Shown: positions 7,684-17,583, counted from the stretch's first letter. The stretch is 64,000 nt of DNA from Shewanella intestini (GCF_018221465.1 NZ_JAAIKR010000001.1:1-64000), one strand, 5' to 3'. Numbers and translations are program-made. Notes: a model not told the origin generated them from the sequence alone.

Positions 7684-10600
7684 TTAAAACTTGGCTTTCG
7701 CGCCTAAGAAGAACTTTGGCCCTGAACGAGAGTAATCAGCAATTGTGGTGCTATTTCCTCGAGTCATTAGCTGTGGTTCATCTAATAAATTCAGCGCTTT
7801 AAGTGAAAGAGACAAGTAGTCGGTTACTTTGTATGACGCGGTAAAGTCTAAGTAACTGGCATCTTGGACATATCGGTTTGAACGGTCAGGAAAGGGGAGG
7901 TTATTAGGTTGGAAATATTCTTCACGGTACTTGTACAGCAATCGCACTGTGGTTTTATCACCTTCCCAATACATTGACGCAGATGCCACTTGTGGAGAGA
8001 AACCAAATAAATTGGCGTCATCAACAATATAGGGACTGCCCGGTTCTGCGCTGACAAAGCTTGAGTCCGCACGGTTATAAGCCACTTTAGCGCCTAACCC
8101 ATCAAAGGGATAAGGCAGTTCGGTAAAGTGTTTTTGCGCGTTAATTTCAAAGCCTTTAATCACCGATGAATCATCTGCTGTTTGGCGAACGGTATGACTT
8201 ACATTCGGATAAATAGTGTCAACGCCATCAAGTGAAACCGTAATATCACGCGTCTCCGTAGTGTTAACATAACCGCCTTTAAAGTCTTTATAGTAAAGGG
8301 CTAATGACATGGTAGCATCGTCGCTTGGGTACCATTCAAATGAAATGTCGTAGTTATTTGAAAGATACGGTTTCATGTGATTACCGTTGGCACTGCCGTT
8401 ACTGATGACCTTGCTGTAGTCAGTATTAGTATTAGGGTCACAAATGGTGTCGTCTTCATCTTCACAAATGCTATAAGACACGCCTGATGCCATGGCATTC
8501 ATTTGAAAACGTGACATCGCCCGATAAGCGGAGGTTCGTAGATATATTTCAGGGGTTAGCACAAACGTTAAGTTTAAGCTTGGTAGCCATTCGGTGTAAC
8601 TTGAGTCCAGTGTCACCGCTTCAATTTCACCACTTTGGTTAATGTCAGCTGCAAAGGTGCCGTCACTGTTTGAGGTGATATACACTTTGTCACCCCAACC
8701 GTCTGAATGTGTGTCTGTTTTGACAACACGCACTCCGACATTACCAAATACCGGTAAGTCGCCAATTTGGGCATCAATATTAGCCATCACATATCCTGCT
8801 AATATGTCTTCTTCAACATTTACGTCATTACCTGAGCGGCCATCTTCACGTTCTCCTATGTCATAGAAGCCAGTGTTGCCGTCTACCGCACCTAACATTT
8901 GACCAATAAAACATTCGGCATCATAAGTGACAAACTCGCCTGATCCGCCGCCTTCTTCATCAAAGAGGTTATTGTTTTGATGGTCATTTAGACATTCTGC
9001 GACAATATTATTGGTGAGTTGTTCGTGCAAATCTGGGTAATCATCGTCAAAGTCATCGCGACTCGTTCCCCATGAACCATTGCGTTGTAATCCGGTGACA
9101 GGGCTGACAGACACATCATTAGATTTATAATCGACCAAGCTTTCTTCTGAATAACGAATCCCAGCTTCTATACCTGAAAAGTATTCGTTATGTAGTGCGT
9201 AATTGACATCAAAATTCACGGCTTTTATTTCATCGCGGCGTTCATCATGTGAACGGCGATATTCTTGATAAGCGACACCGTCATGAATAAATGAATTAAT
9301 GTCATTGGCATTAAATACTTGGCTTGCATCGTAACCGGCATCACCGACACCGTTACGATTGTCATCTAAGAAGGTCAGTTTAGGTACGTTTGTACCTCTG
9401 GCATCTAATTCATATTGATAACGTTCATCTGAGCGCATTTTGGTGCGGTGACGTAAACGGTAACGGTATGAACGTGAATAAGATAAGTCGAGCGCCATAC
9501 TGAGATCGTCCGTTAAATGATGCTCAATATTAAAGCCAAAGCCGTCATAATCGTCTTGTTGACTTCGGCTCTCACCATTTAGTTGTGGTCTGGCTTCACC
9601 TTTGGCATATAGTAAGGTGTGATCGCTGGCAATAATGTGGTCGCTAAGTAAACGACGACGAGAGTCTAAGCCAAGCTCCATACGTTGCTCGTTGTACTTT
9701 AAGCGTGAATATTCGTAATCAAAATTAATATCCCAACTGCTGTTAGGCACCCACTGAAATGCGGCTACCATGCCTGTACGGGTATCGTCATCTTCGCCTG
9801 TACGCCAAAAAGCGTCGTTAGGAACATAAAAGATACTGTCTTGATCAAACATGGCAATGGATTCTGGCGTGGGGGTCGGGTCGCGGCCATCACGACCTGC
9901 ACTTACCGCTTGGTCTGAACTACCGCCAGTACAGTCACCGCCGCCATCTGAAAGGGCATTTCCTTGAGCATCACGCAGTGCACACACGCCCATTTGTGAG
10001 CTACCACCAAAGTTTTCTTCAGGGTTAGCTGAGTCGGTGCGAGTTAACCCAAAAGTAACACCAAATGAACCGGCGTTGTCGGTTTCAAAGTTTTGAACTG
10101 TAGATAACACAAATGAGCTGCCCCAAGGCGAAACGCCATCGACATCTTCGTAATAAGAATTATAAATACCGGTCGCTTCAATCGTGGTTTGGTCTTTACC
10201 ATAGTCAACTGGGCGTAATGACTTCACCTCAATCGTACCTGAGGTGCCGCCTTCAACAAAGCTGGCTTGTTGTGATTTGTAAATCTCAACTGATTCAACA
10301 AGTTCTGAAGGGAATTTTTTAAAGTTAACCGCACGTCCCGGCCCTGCGTTGGTAATCGTACGCCCATTAAAGGTAGCGTAACCCCAATATGAACCTAAGC
10401 CACGAATGGATATTTCGTTTTGTGAGCCCTTTAATCGATGCCCCGATGCGCCAGAAATATTTTCGATTAAATCTGACATTGATAATCCCGGTAAGTCGCC
10501 AAAATCAGCGGCAACAATACCGTCACTGACCACGGTGTTATGTTTTTTGCGATCGGCTGAACGAGACAATGTACCTCTAAGACCAGCCACTTTAATGACT

Positions 10601-10809
10601 TCCATTTCTGGTTGGATGTCGGCTTGGGTATTTTCAATATTACTCACTTGCGCGGTTTCATCTGCATTTGAGACGGTATTTGATTGTGGTTCAGCGGCAA
10701 ATGTGTTGGTAGTGACCAAAGAGGCCAAAGCGGTAAAAAATAGTGCTGATTGTGGTTGCCAGCGTTTTCCTTGTGTTTTTAAAGCGTGACTAATTTTATT
10801 AAGTTTCAC
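7684..10809 (-). CDS. TonB-dependent receptor (TonB-Xanth-Caul/TIGR01782-like)
   Basis: This outer-membrane active transporter is energised by TonB. The 1041-residue precursor has a signal peptide ending near NTFAAEP (about residue 40) and a TonB-box-like EVIKVAG (about residues 70-76). A plug domain follows with ISIRGLG and VEIYKSQQASFVEGGTSGTIEV. The beta-barrel ends in aromatic FFLGAKAKF. Layout and size fit the TIGR01782 subfamily, which is often linked to carbohydrate uptake. The start codon is GTG with GGGGAG seven bases upstream. The transporter and divergent regulator point to a sugar-acid or oligosaccharide ligand (inference). Confidence 0.85.
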   Translation of the reverse strand: MKLNKISHALKTQGKRWQPQSALFFTALASLVTTNTFAAEPQSNTVSNADETAQVSNIENTQADIQPEMEVIKVAGLRGTLSRSADRKKHNTVVSDGIVAADFGDLPGLSMSDLIENISGASGHRLKGSQNEISIRGLGSYWGYATFNGRTITNAGPGRAVNFKKFPSELVESVEIYKSQQASFVEGGTSGTIEVKSLRPVDYGKDQTTIEATGIYNSYYEDVDGVSPWGSSFVLSTVQNFETDNAGSFGVTFGLTRTDSANPEENFGGSSQMGVCALRDAQGNALSDGGGDCTGGSSDQAVSAGRDGRDPTPTPESIAMFDQDSIFYVPNDAFWRTGEDDDTRTGMVAAFQWVPNSSWDINFDYEYSRLKYNEQRMELGLDSRRRLLSDHIIASDHTLLYAKGEARPQLNGESRSQQDDYDGFGFNIEHHLTDDLSMALDLSYSRSYRYRLRHRTKMRSDERYQYELDARGTNVPKLTFLDDNRNGVGDAGYDASQVFNANDINSFIHDGVAYQEYRRSHDERRDEIKAVNFDVNYALHNEYFSGIEAGIRYSEESLVDYKSNDVSVSPVTGLQRNGSWGTSRDDFDDDYPDLHEQLTNNIVAECLNDHQNNNLFDEEGGGSGEFVTYDAECFIGQMLGAVDGNTGFYDIGEREDGRSGNDVNVEEDILAGYVMANIDAQIGDLPVFGNVGVRVVKTDTHSDGWGDKVYITSNSDGTFAADINQSGEIEAVTLDSSYTEWLPSLNLTFVLTPEIYLRTSAYRAMSRFQMNAMASGVSYSICEDEDDTICDPNTNTDYSKVISNGSANGNHMKPYLSNNYDISFEWYPSDDATMSLALYYKDFKGGYVNTTETRDITVSLDGVDTIYPNVSHTVRQTADDSSVIKGFEINAQKHFTELPYPFDGLGAKVAYNRADSSFVSAEPGSPYIVDDANLFGFSPQVASASMYWEGDKTTVRLLYKYREEYFQPNNLPFPDRSNRYVQDASYLDFTASYKVTDYLSLSLKALNLLDEPQLMTRGNSTTIADYSRSGPKFFLGAKAKF

Positions 10810-10935
10810 GTTAATCTCCCCAGATTAAGTCGTTCTTTCTTGCTCAACGTAAACACATATTTTAATTTTTAACATTTAAATAACATCGTGCGCTTAATTA
10901 GAAATTAGTGAACAAGCGATACAATGTCAACCGAG

Positions 10936-10949
10936 TTGTTATACCAATT
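10936..10949. promoter_or_regulatory. Operator-like site 1 (UxuR/FadR type)
   Basis: TTGTTATACCAATT reads on the other strand as AATTGGTATAACAA, one base away from the ATTGGTATACCAA palindrome typical of UxuR/ExuR-type GntR regulators. A second copy begins 34 bases downstream. Confidence 0.55.
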
Positions 10950-10969
10950 GTTAACATTTGTGCTGCATT

Positions 10970-10983
10970 TTGTTATACCAATA
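10970..10983. promoter_or_regulatory. Operator-like site 2 (UxuR/FadR type)
   Basis: TTGTTATACCAATA is identical to site 1 over 13 bases and in the same orientation, 34 bases (about three helical turns) away. This spacing would suit two repressor dimers on the same DNA face. Confidence 0.55.
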
Positions 10984-11116
10984 CCGGGCGTGGTCATACA
11001 ACGGGCTGGAATTGGTCGCTTTTGTTGGTTATTATCAATAAATAGAGGTTGCTGTTCGGTTTTTTACCGATATGATTGTTAACAAAATGCTAGAAAAGTA
11101 AGTTGAAGGACTGAGT

Positions 11117-11857
11117 ATGAAAAATCGTCGATTGTTTTGGCGGATTGTTGAAAAGATTGAACAGGCTATAACACAAGGTGAGTATGTTGTCGGTAGTCGT
11201 TTGCCACCGGAACGTGAGTTAGCTGAAAAGTTTGATGTAAGTCGTCCGACAATCCGTGAGGCGATCATCGCCTTAGAAGTACGTGAACGGGTGGAAGTGA
11301 AAACCGGATCGGGTGTGTATGTGGTTAACCATAACCATGATGAAGAGGTTGACCAAAACATTAATGCGTTTGAATTAACTCAAGCGCGTGCATTAGTTGA
11401 AGGTGAAATTGCCGCGTTGGCTGCTAACAGCATTACTGATGAAGAGCTCAGTCAACTTCATCATACTTTAGTGATGATGGAAGATAAGGAATACATTGAA
11501 GAAGCGGATCAAATGTTTCATCACATTATTTCGCAATCAACCCGCAATGGTGCGCTAATTAAAGTGTTCGATAGTTTATGGGCGCTTCGTGCTTCAAGCC
11601 CGTCGATTATTGATGATTACAATATGGTTTGTAGTACTGATAACCGTAAAACGATGGCTGAACACACGGCTATTTATCAAGCATTATCAATGCATGATGC
11701 CTCAGAAGCCAGAAATGCGATGCATCAACACTTTAACCGCTTAATTAATGTCTTGTTCGATAAAATTGAGGCACAAACATTAGAAGAAGTGAGGCGTAAA
11801 AATAACGCCAACCGAGATTTATATTCAATTGAAAATTTGGTTAAACACCGCAGTTAG
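11117..11857 (+). CDS. GntR-family regulator, FadR/UxuR subfamily
   Basis: This 246-residue DNA-binding regulator has an N-terminal winged helix-turn-helix (about residues 8-75, with RLPPERELAEKFDVSRPTIRE as its core) and a C-terminal all-helical FCD ligand-binding domain (about 90-225). The FCD metal/ligand positions include the His of FHHIISQSTRN and AEHTAIYQAL. The closest well-known relatives are UxuR and ExuR, which respond to hexuronates. The ATG at 11117 has GAAGGA upstream. The gene is divergent from the receptor and probably controls receptor, transporter and itself. No catabolic genes are adjacent, so its other targets must lie elsewhere. Confidence 0.8.
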   Translation: MKNRRLFWRIVEKIEQAITQGEYVVGSRLPPERELAEKFDVSRPTIREAIIALEVRERVEVKTGSGVYVVNHNHDEEVDQNINAFELTQARALVEGEIAALAANSITDEELSQLHHTLVMMEDKEYIEEADQMFHHIISQSTRNGALIKVFDSLWALRASSPSIIDDYNMVCSTDNRKTMAEHTAIYQALSMHDASEARNAMHQHFNRLINVLFDKIEAQTLEEVRRKNNANRDLYSIENLVKHRS

Positions 11858-12292
11858 TTATCAAGTTCAATCACTAACTCTTATGTCAGTACCACTGTTA
11901 TCCCATTAATCGCAGTGATAATAGCTTTGCTATTAGTGGGATTTTGTTGATTGTGATTAACGGCCGTTGTTATTGAATTAATGCTTTTTAATCAACTGAC
12001 TAGAAATAAGCTCTCTGCAACTCAGTCCGCTAACAACTCAGTCCGCCAGCAATGAACTAATTGCCAAGGTGTTTTAAATGCTAACTCATTAGCTAAGGGT
12101 AAACCCCTTTGACGTTGTTATTCTTAAACCATCAATTTACTATTAAAACGCCGCTTAACTGATGCTGCGATAGTCATCAGCTAAAACATGATTAGCGTTT
12201 GAATTTTGGTCATAACAATAACGACAACCTAGACTTTATGTTATTACCAATTATTTATTTTGGTTAGGTGGCTAGCTGAGCCATCGTTAGGC
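11858..12292. other. Intergenic gap of 435 bases
   Basis: The gap holds a terminator-like hairpin at 11901-11946 and a two-copy direct repeat of AACTCAGTCCGC at 12019-12030 and 12035-12046. The remainder is AT-rich with no gene that I can support. Confidence 0.55.
11901..11946 (+). terminator. Terminator of the GntR-family gene
   Basis: TCCCATTAAT pairs with ATTAGTGGGA (one G-T pair), an inner AATAGC/GCTATT stem continues it, and TTTTGTTG follows. Confidence 0.6.
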
Positions 12293-13444
12293 TTATTCTT
12301 TGTAGGCTTGCAAGATAACGAACTTGCCATTTGAGGCCAGTGTTTTGCATTGTTTAAAAATGCGTTTTAATTTGATGTGGTAATTGAGGTGGCGGTTGCC
12401 CACCACTTGTAATAATCCGCCAGATGCCAGTGCTTTATGCGCATCAACAAACATTTGCCAAGCAATGTGGTCTGTTATCGCTTCGCCTTGATGAAAAGGG
12501 GGATTACATAAAATTAAATCTGGTTGCATATCTTGTGACAAGTTACTTAAGCAATCTTCCCAAGCAAAACTGGCTTGTGGCAATGCTTGTTCAGGGTTAT
12601 CTAATTGGTTTTGTTGCCAATTAGTTTGTGCTGACGCGACAGCCATTTCAGAGTCATCAACAAAGTGAATGTGCGCTTTTGGGTAACGTTGTTTGGCATG
12701 TAATCCCAAAATACCATTGCCACAGCCTAAATCGACAATTTGTTTAAAATCACCTTTTGGTAAGTTGTCCAACATAATGCGCGCACCAATATCCAGTTTG
12801 GTTGCAGAGAACACATTACTTAAATTACTCATGGTGAGGTTTAAGGACGGCACTTGCCACTTTGTGGCTTGCGGCAGTGCGCGGGCGTTGCCATCGCTTA
12901 TGCAGGTTATTACCCGAGTTTTTTTCCAAGTTAAACTTGCTGATGCCGCACCGAGCTGTTGCGCTATCGTCGCTAACAAGGCTTTGTTGATTGATTTAGC
13001 TTTAGCACCAATCAAGACTTTGGTGCCTTGAGGTAAGTGTTGTGACAACTTTGCTAATTGGTAGGCAAAATAATTTAAGTTTTTAGGTAATTTCATCAGT
13101 ACCAAAGTAATGGCACTTGGCAGAGTTTCTCGGCTATTTACCCAGCGGATATGTTCTGTAGGCAGTTGGTTTTGCTGTAAGTTAAGTTGCCCACCTAACA
13201 AACTGGTTTTGGCATCGGTTTCAACGGTTAATGGCCAATGCTCGTCAAGCGTTAAGAGTCCACAGGTCAGCGCCCCAAAACTGTCATTAATAATATGAGT
13301 ATTTACCACGGCTTGTTCAGTGTCTCCAAGGTGTTTAAGCAGATGCTCATCGGCTGCGTCCCATGCTTGCAAATTAACAACATGCTTGGCGGGGTAACGT
13401 GAAAGTGAAAGGGTGATGCCAGATAAGACTAACTCGGTGCTCAT
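12293..13444 (-). CDS. rlmG: 23S rRNA (guanine-N2)-methyltransferase RlmG
   Basis: RlmG makes m2G at position 1835 of 23S rRNA using S-adenosylmethionine. The 383-residue protein has the RsmC/RlmG two-domain layout: a degenerate N-terminal methyltransferase-like half ([12 protein letters not shown] near residue 25) and a catalytic C-terminal half. The catalytic half carries the SAM-binding motif [11 protein letters not shown] (about residues 237-247) and the target-base motif NPPFHQG (about 312-318). The AWDAADE segment separates RlmG from RsmC. The start ATG has AAGG upstream. It stands alone on its strand. Confidence 0.85.
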   Translation of the reverse strand: MSTELVLSGITLSLSRYPAKHVVNLQAWDAADEHLLKHLGDTEQAVVNTHIINDSFGALTCGLLTLDEHWPLTVETDAKTSLLGGQLNLQQNQLPTEHIRWVNSRETLPSAITLVLMKLPKNLNYFAYQLAKLSQHLPQGTKVLIGAKAKSINKALLATIAQQLGAASASLTWKKTRVITCISDGNARALPQATKWQVPSLNLTMSNLSNVFSATKLDIGARIMLDNLPKGDFKQIVDLGCGNGILGLHAKQRYPKAHIHFVDDSEMAVASAQTNWQQNQLDNPEQALPQASFAWEDCLSNLSQDMQPDLILCNPPFHQGEAITDHIAWQMFVDAHKALASGGLLQVVGNRHLNYHIKLKRIFKQCKTLASNGKFVILQAYKE

Positions 13445-13642
13445 ATAAAACCTTAAAAACGTGTTAAGGCGGCATTATCGCAGATCGTGCGGTGGTGCGC
13501 GAGTGTCTGTTATCGTCGCCATGGTGGATATTAATTTCGTTATTTCCTTCCAAGGACGCACTTCAATTGAATGAATACGTTGTGTCGCTAAGCTGCGTTG
13601 CGTAACATTATTAACTGACTGATAAATATAATAGGAAATAAT

Positions 13643-14056
13643 ATGAACGGTGCTGGTGGAACGTCTGGTGGAGTCGGACAATTCTTTATTGGTTTAATCA
13701 TGATGTGTGGCGGTTTTTATATGCTGCTCAATGCCATTAAAGTAAGCAGTTCTTTTGGATTGGGTTATGGCTTATACAATGTAGCTGGTGTTAGTTTAAC
13801 CAGCGGCATGGTGATGATCCCGTTCATGTTTGGAGTGGGGTTATTATTTTATAACGCCAAAAATATTTTAGCTTGGGTGTTAACAATTGGCTCGTTAACA
13901 GGGTTGATTTTTGGGGTGATTAGTTCAATTCATTTTCGGTTTACTCATATGTCTGCGTTCGATTTAATCGTCATATTGGTATTGAGTGTCGGTGGTTTAG
14001 GGTTGTTTTTACGCTCATTTAAAGCGATTGAAACACGCTACCCTGAGCAAAAATAA
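13643..14056 (+). CDS. Small membrane protein of unknown function
   Basis: The protein has 137 residues, a glycine-rich N-terminus and four predicted helices (about residues 12-30, 45-68, 72-92 and 102-122). There is no signal peptide and I recognise no family. The ATG has an AGGAA ribosome-binding site. The MsbA-like ABC exporter starts 45 bases behind its stop on the same strand, so the two may be one operon, which would place this protein beside the exporter in the inner membrane (inference). Confidence 0.65.
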   Translation: MNGAGGTSGGVGQFFIGLIMMCGGFYMLLNAIKVSSSFGLGYGLYNVAGVSLTSGMVMIPFMFGVGLLFYNAKNILAWVLTIGSLTGLIFGVISSIHFRFTHMSAFDLIVILVLSVGGLGLFLRSFKAIETRYPEQK

Positions 14057-14101
14057 TGACATTATTGTTAGCTTTATTAAGGCATTTAACTGGAGATAAG
14101 C

Positions 14102-15856
14102 ATGTTGCCTAGTGTGATGCAGTGGCTAATGGCATTTTTAAAGCCTTATCGGCTCAAAGTTTTTGCGGCAATTATTTTTCTGTTCATTGGTTCGTTAGCG
14201 TGGTTGTCATTAGGGCAAGGCGTCAAGATGATGGTCGACGAAGGGTTTGTAAGCACTAACTCTGAGCGACTGAACCATATTATTGGTTTTATTTTATTAA
14301 TCACTGCCATCAGTGCAACCGCTGTATTTTGTCGTTTCTATCTTATGACATGGTTAGGCGAGCGGGTGAGTGCTGATATTCGCAAAACGGTATATCAACA
14401 CTTATTGGCGTTATCGCCAGGCTATTTTGCTCAGCAGCGAACAGGCGAAGTGATTTCACGCTTTACCGCTGACACAACATTATTGCAGTCGGTTGTCAGC
14501 TCAAGTTTATCGATGGCATTACGTGCCAGTGTTACTGTGATTGGCGGTATTGCAATGATGGCAATAACCAGTATAAAGCTGACACTTTTGGTGTTGTTAG
14601 CGGTGCCGCTAGTGTTGGTGCCAGTTGGTATTTTAGGCCGTAAAGTAAGAAACTTGTCACGTAAAAGCCAAGATAGAGTGGGCGACTTAGGGGCTTATAT
14701 TGATGAAAGCCTTCATGAAATTCATACCGTTCAAGCCTATACCCACGAACAGCAAGACCAATATGCCTTTTTCGCTAAAGTAGAAGCGGTAATGGATACA
14801 GCTAAAGGGCGTATTTTATACCGCGCTATTTTAATTTCGTCGGTGATGTTTTTAAGCATCAGTGCCATCACGTTAGTGACGTGGGTTGGTGCTCAAGATG
14901 TGATTAATGGTGTAGTGAGCAGCGGCGAGCTTTCTGCCTTTATGTTTTATGCGGTTATGGTGGCAGGTTCGGTGGCGACGATTAGTGAGGTTTACAGTGA
15001 GATCCAACGCGCGTTTGGTGCAGCGGAGCGACTTGTTGAACTGATGTATACCCCAATAGATATTGAACAACTTGATAAGCCACAGCAATTGCCTGAGGGT
15101 AAATCGCGCCAGCTGTCAATTAGTAAGTTGGTCTTCACTTACCCGCAAGAATCTAATAACAGTGCGCTTGATGATATTAATTTACATATCCAAGCTGGCG
15201 AACGAGTTGCTTTAGTCGGGCCAAGTGGTGCTGGAAAAAGTACCTTGTTTGAATTGTTAATGCGATTTTATATGCCAACTCAAGGGCAAATTTGTTTAGA
15301 TAATATTGATATCGCCAAGCTGTCATTAGCGCAGCTGCGACAGCAGTATGCCTTAGTGCCACAAGATTCGGTCATTTTTGCTAATAACGTCATTGAAAAT
15401 GTTCGTTATGGTCGCCCAGACGCCAGTATTGAAGAAGTAAAGCTGGCGTGTATTGCGGCTAAGGCGGATGAGTTTATTGTGGCGTTTAGTCAAGGTTACG
15501 ATACTTACCTTGGTGAAAGAGGCGTGAGATTGTCGGGTGGACAAAAGCAGCGGATCGCCATTGCTAGAGCCATTTTAGCCAATAGACCGATTTTGCTACT
15601 CGACGAAGCGACCAGTGCATTAGATGCGGTGAGCGAAGAGAAAGTCAAGCAAGCGCTCGACACGTTAATGCAAGGTAAAACCACCCTTATTATTGCGCAT
15701 CGCTTAGCGACGGTAATTAATGCCGATAGAATTATCGTGATGGATAAAGGCCAAGTGGTTGCGACGGGTAAACATCAAGACTTAATGGCGAGCAATGCGT
15801 TGTATAAAGAGTTTGCCAGTTTGCAAATGCTAGAGAGTGAGCAAACGCAAACCTGA
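14102..15856 (+). CDS. ABC exporter half-transporter, MsbA-like
   Basis: This 584-residue fused permease/ATPase would act as a homodimer in the inner membrane. A six-helix transmembrane domain fills about residues 1-310. The nucleotide-binding domain has Walker A GPSGAGKST (about 373), the signature LSGGQ (about 478), Walker B ILLLDEAT (about 497) and the switch His in IIAHRLAT. Family members export lipids, peptides or drugs, and the substrate cannot be read from sequence. GGAG precedes the ATG. The arrangement resembles the MsbA/LmrA group, but the chromosomal context (no lpxK) argues against it being MsbA itself. Confidence 0.8.
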   Translation: MLPSVMQWLMAFLKPYRLKVFAAIIFLFIGSLAWLSLGQGVKMMVDEGFVSTNSERLNHIIGFILLITAISATAVFCRFYLMTWLGERVSADIRKTVYQHLLALSPGYFAQQRTGEVISRFTADTTLLQSVVSSSLSMALRASVTVIGGIAMMAITSIKLTLLVLLAVPLVLVPVGILGRKVRNLSRKSQDRVGDLGAYIDESLHEIHTVQAYTHEQQDQYAFFAKVEAVMDTAKGRILYRAILISSVMFLSISAITLVTWVGAQDVINGVVSSGELSAFMFYAVMVAGSVATISEVYSEIQRAFGAAERLVELMYTPIDIEQLDKPQQLPEGKSRQLSISKLVFTYPQESNNSALDDINLHIQAGERVALVGPSGAGKSTLFELLMRFYMPTQGQICLDNIDIAKLSLAQLRQQYALVPQDSVIFANNVIENVRYGRPDASIEEVKLACIAAKADEFIVAFSQGYDTYLGERGVRLSGGQKQRIAIARAILANRPILLLDEATSALDAVSEEKVKQALDTLMQGKTTLIIAHRLATVINADRIIVMDKGQVVATGKHQDLMASNALYKEFASLQMLESEQTQT

Positions 15857-15893
15857 CAGCGCAAATATATTATGTGATTGAGTGATTTCAACC

Positions 15894-15935
15894 AAACAAT
15901 AACGGCAAGCGTATGTTCGCTTGCCGTTATTGTTT
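15894..15935. terminator. Bidirectional terminator, 18-bp perfect stem
   Basis: AAACAATAACGGCAAGCG (15894-15911) and its exact complement (15918-15935) enclose a 6-base loop between the ABC exporter and the convergent acyl-CoA ligase. T-rich tails follow on both strands. Confidence 0.85.
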
Positions 15936-15962
15936 GCTTAAAGTATTTGTTTGCTTAAAGTA
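15931..15962. repeat. Two-copy direct repeat, 17-bp period
   Basis: TGTTTGCTTAAAGTA occurs at 15931-15945 and again at 15948-15962, starting inside the terminator arm. It looks like a local slippage duplication. Confidence 0.75.
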
Positions 15963-15984
15963 AAAGCCAGTATCAGCGGTTCAG

Positions 15985-17583
15985 TTATTGGCGCAGCGCA
16001 CGACGTAATATTTTACCAACGGTGCTTTTGGGTAATTGGCTTGTAATAACGATATGTTTTGGCACCTTGTATCCGGTAAGTTGAGTTTTGCAATGCTGAC
16101 GGATATCGTCTATAAGCAAGCTTTCATCATCACAAACTTGGCTAAGTACAATGACCGCTTTGACCGCTTCACCTGAATGAGCATCATCAATACCCACAAC
16201 AGCACACTCTAACACTTGCGGGTGCTGCGCCAGCACATTTTCAACTTCATTAGGAAAGACATTAAACCCAGACACGATAATCATGTCCTTTTTACGGTCA
16301 ACAATGGCATGAAAACCATCTTCCATTTCTATTGCAATGTCACCGGTTTTGAAAAAACCATCTGCTGTCATCACGCTGGCCGTTTCTGCGGGTTTATTCC
16401 AATAACCTTGCATGACTTGCGGCCCTTTTACTGCTAATTCACCGGGTTGACCGGCTTTGACGGGGTCATCATTTACATCAATAATTTTTACTTGGGTTGC
16501 CAATACCGGCTTACCTATGGTGCCAAGTCGTTCATAACCCGGTGCGTTGAGGCTAACAACTGGCGAGGTTTCTGACAGTCCATAACCTTCAGAAATCATA
16601 CAATGAGTGGTTTGCTGCCACAATTGAGCTGCGGCACCGGTTAATGCCGTGCCGCCAGAGATAGTTAACCTTAAATGACTAAAATCGAGGGCTTTGAATT
16701 GTGCTTGATGGCATAAACCAACAAATAAGGTATTAAGCCCTGCAAAACAGGTAAATGGGTAACTTGCCATAGTGTTGATTAACCCATTAATGTCTCTTGG
16801 ATTAGGGATTAACACCGAGCAACTGCCTGATTCAAAGGTAAGCATTAAATTAAGCATAAATGCATAAATATGATAAATAGGCAGCGGGGCAATAAAGATA
16901 TCTTCGCCGTCATTCATGTGGCTAGCAAGGCGAGATTTTACCTGCGCCGTATTGGCCAATAAGTTGCCATGACTGAGCATCGCTCCTTTAGATAACCCCG
17001 TAGTACCGCCGGTATATTGTAAGGCCACAATATCAGCTGACGATACGGTCACGGCTTGATATTGGCATTGTTGGCCTTGGTTAAGCGCATCTAAAAATGG
17101 CACATACGCAAATGGGGCGTCAGGTATAGGTTGAGGATGAATTAAGTCTAGAGGATGCGTGGCAATAACGGTTTCTAACTGGGTTTGTTTAACCACATTG
17201 GTTAATGTAGGCAGTAAGTCTGTCAGGGTGATTAATGCTTTGGCACCAGAGTCATTATATTGGTGAATTAATTCGCGCTCAGTATATAAGGGATTGGTGT
17301 TAACCAATACCATTCCGGCCCTTATAACCCCGTAAGCCGCAATCACAAATTGGTTGATATTGGGTAATTGAATGGCAATGCGAGAGCCAATAGTTAACGT
17401 TGATTGGCTTTGCAAATAGGCCGCAAAATCACCCGAGGCCTTATCAATTTCGGCGAATGTCATGTCATGCCCTAAGCAGGCATAAGCTCGGCGGTTAGGG
17501 TACTTCTTACAAGCAATTTCAATTAAATCGATAACTGAATGGTATTGATTAAGGTTAAGCGATGCGTCTGCGTCATAAGCCAT
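15985..17583 (-). CDS. Long-chain fatty acid-CoA ligase (FadD-like)
   Basis: This acyl-adenylate-forming enzyme activates fatty acids to acyl-CoA with ATP. It has 532 residues from the ATG at 17583, which has AAGGA nine bases upstream. The open frame extends 14 codons further without support. It carries the AMP-binding P-loop LQYTGGTTGLSKGAM (about residues 190-204), ISEGYGLSETSP (about 341-352) and the C-terminal hinge GFFKTGD...DRKKDMI. Its length is slightly short of E. coli FadD. It has no operon partners. A second FadD elsewhere in the genome is likely, so a medium-chain or specialised substrate is possible. Confidence 0.8.
   Translation of the reverse strand: MAYDADASLNLNQYHSVIDLIEIACKKYPNRRAYACLGHDMTFAEIDKASGDFAAYLQSQSTLTIGSRIAIQLPNINQFVIAAYGVIRAGMVLVNTNPLYTERELIHQYNDSGAKALITLTDLLPTLTNVVKQTQLETVIATHPLDLIHPQPIPDAPFAYVPFLDALNQGQQCQYQAVTVSSADIVALQYTGGTTGLSKGAMLSHGNLLANTAQVKSRLASHMNDGEDIFIAPLPIYHIYAFMLNLMLTFESGSCSVLIPNPRDINGLINTMASYPFTCFAGLNTLFVGLCHQAQFKALDFSHLRLTISGGTALTGAAAQLWQQTTHCMISEGYGLSETSPVVSLNAPGYERLGTIGKPVLATQVKIIDVNDDPVKAGQPGELAVKGPQVMQGYWNKPAETASVMTADGFFKTGDIAIEMEDGFHAIVDRKKDMIIVSGFNVFPNEVENVLAQHPQVLECAVVGIDDAHSGEAVKAVIVLSQVCDDESLLIDDIRQHCKTQLTGYKVPKHIVITSQLPKSTVGKILRRALRQ

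Larger units (their letters stand above)
10810..11116. other. Divergent control region of receptor and regulator
   Basis: This 307-base gap is shared by the receptor (minus) and the GntR-family regulator (plus). It contains two near-identical operator-like sequences (10936-10949 and 10970-10983) and a third half-site AATTGGT at about 11010. No small gene was seen. Confidence 0.6.

Noticed and set aside
10406-10789. Plus-strand open frame of 127 codons
   Set aside because: It is antisense to the signal peptide and plug of the TonB-dependent receptor and has no features of its own.
11035-11361. Minus-strand open frame of 108 codons
   Set aside because: It overlaps the start of the GntR-family gene, whose reading frame has clear domain homology.
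13475-13681. Minus-strand open frame of 68 codons in the rlmG/membrane-protein gap
   Set aside because: It overlaps the start of the plus-strand membrane protein gene with its good ribosome-binding site, and has an implausible composition.
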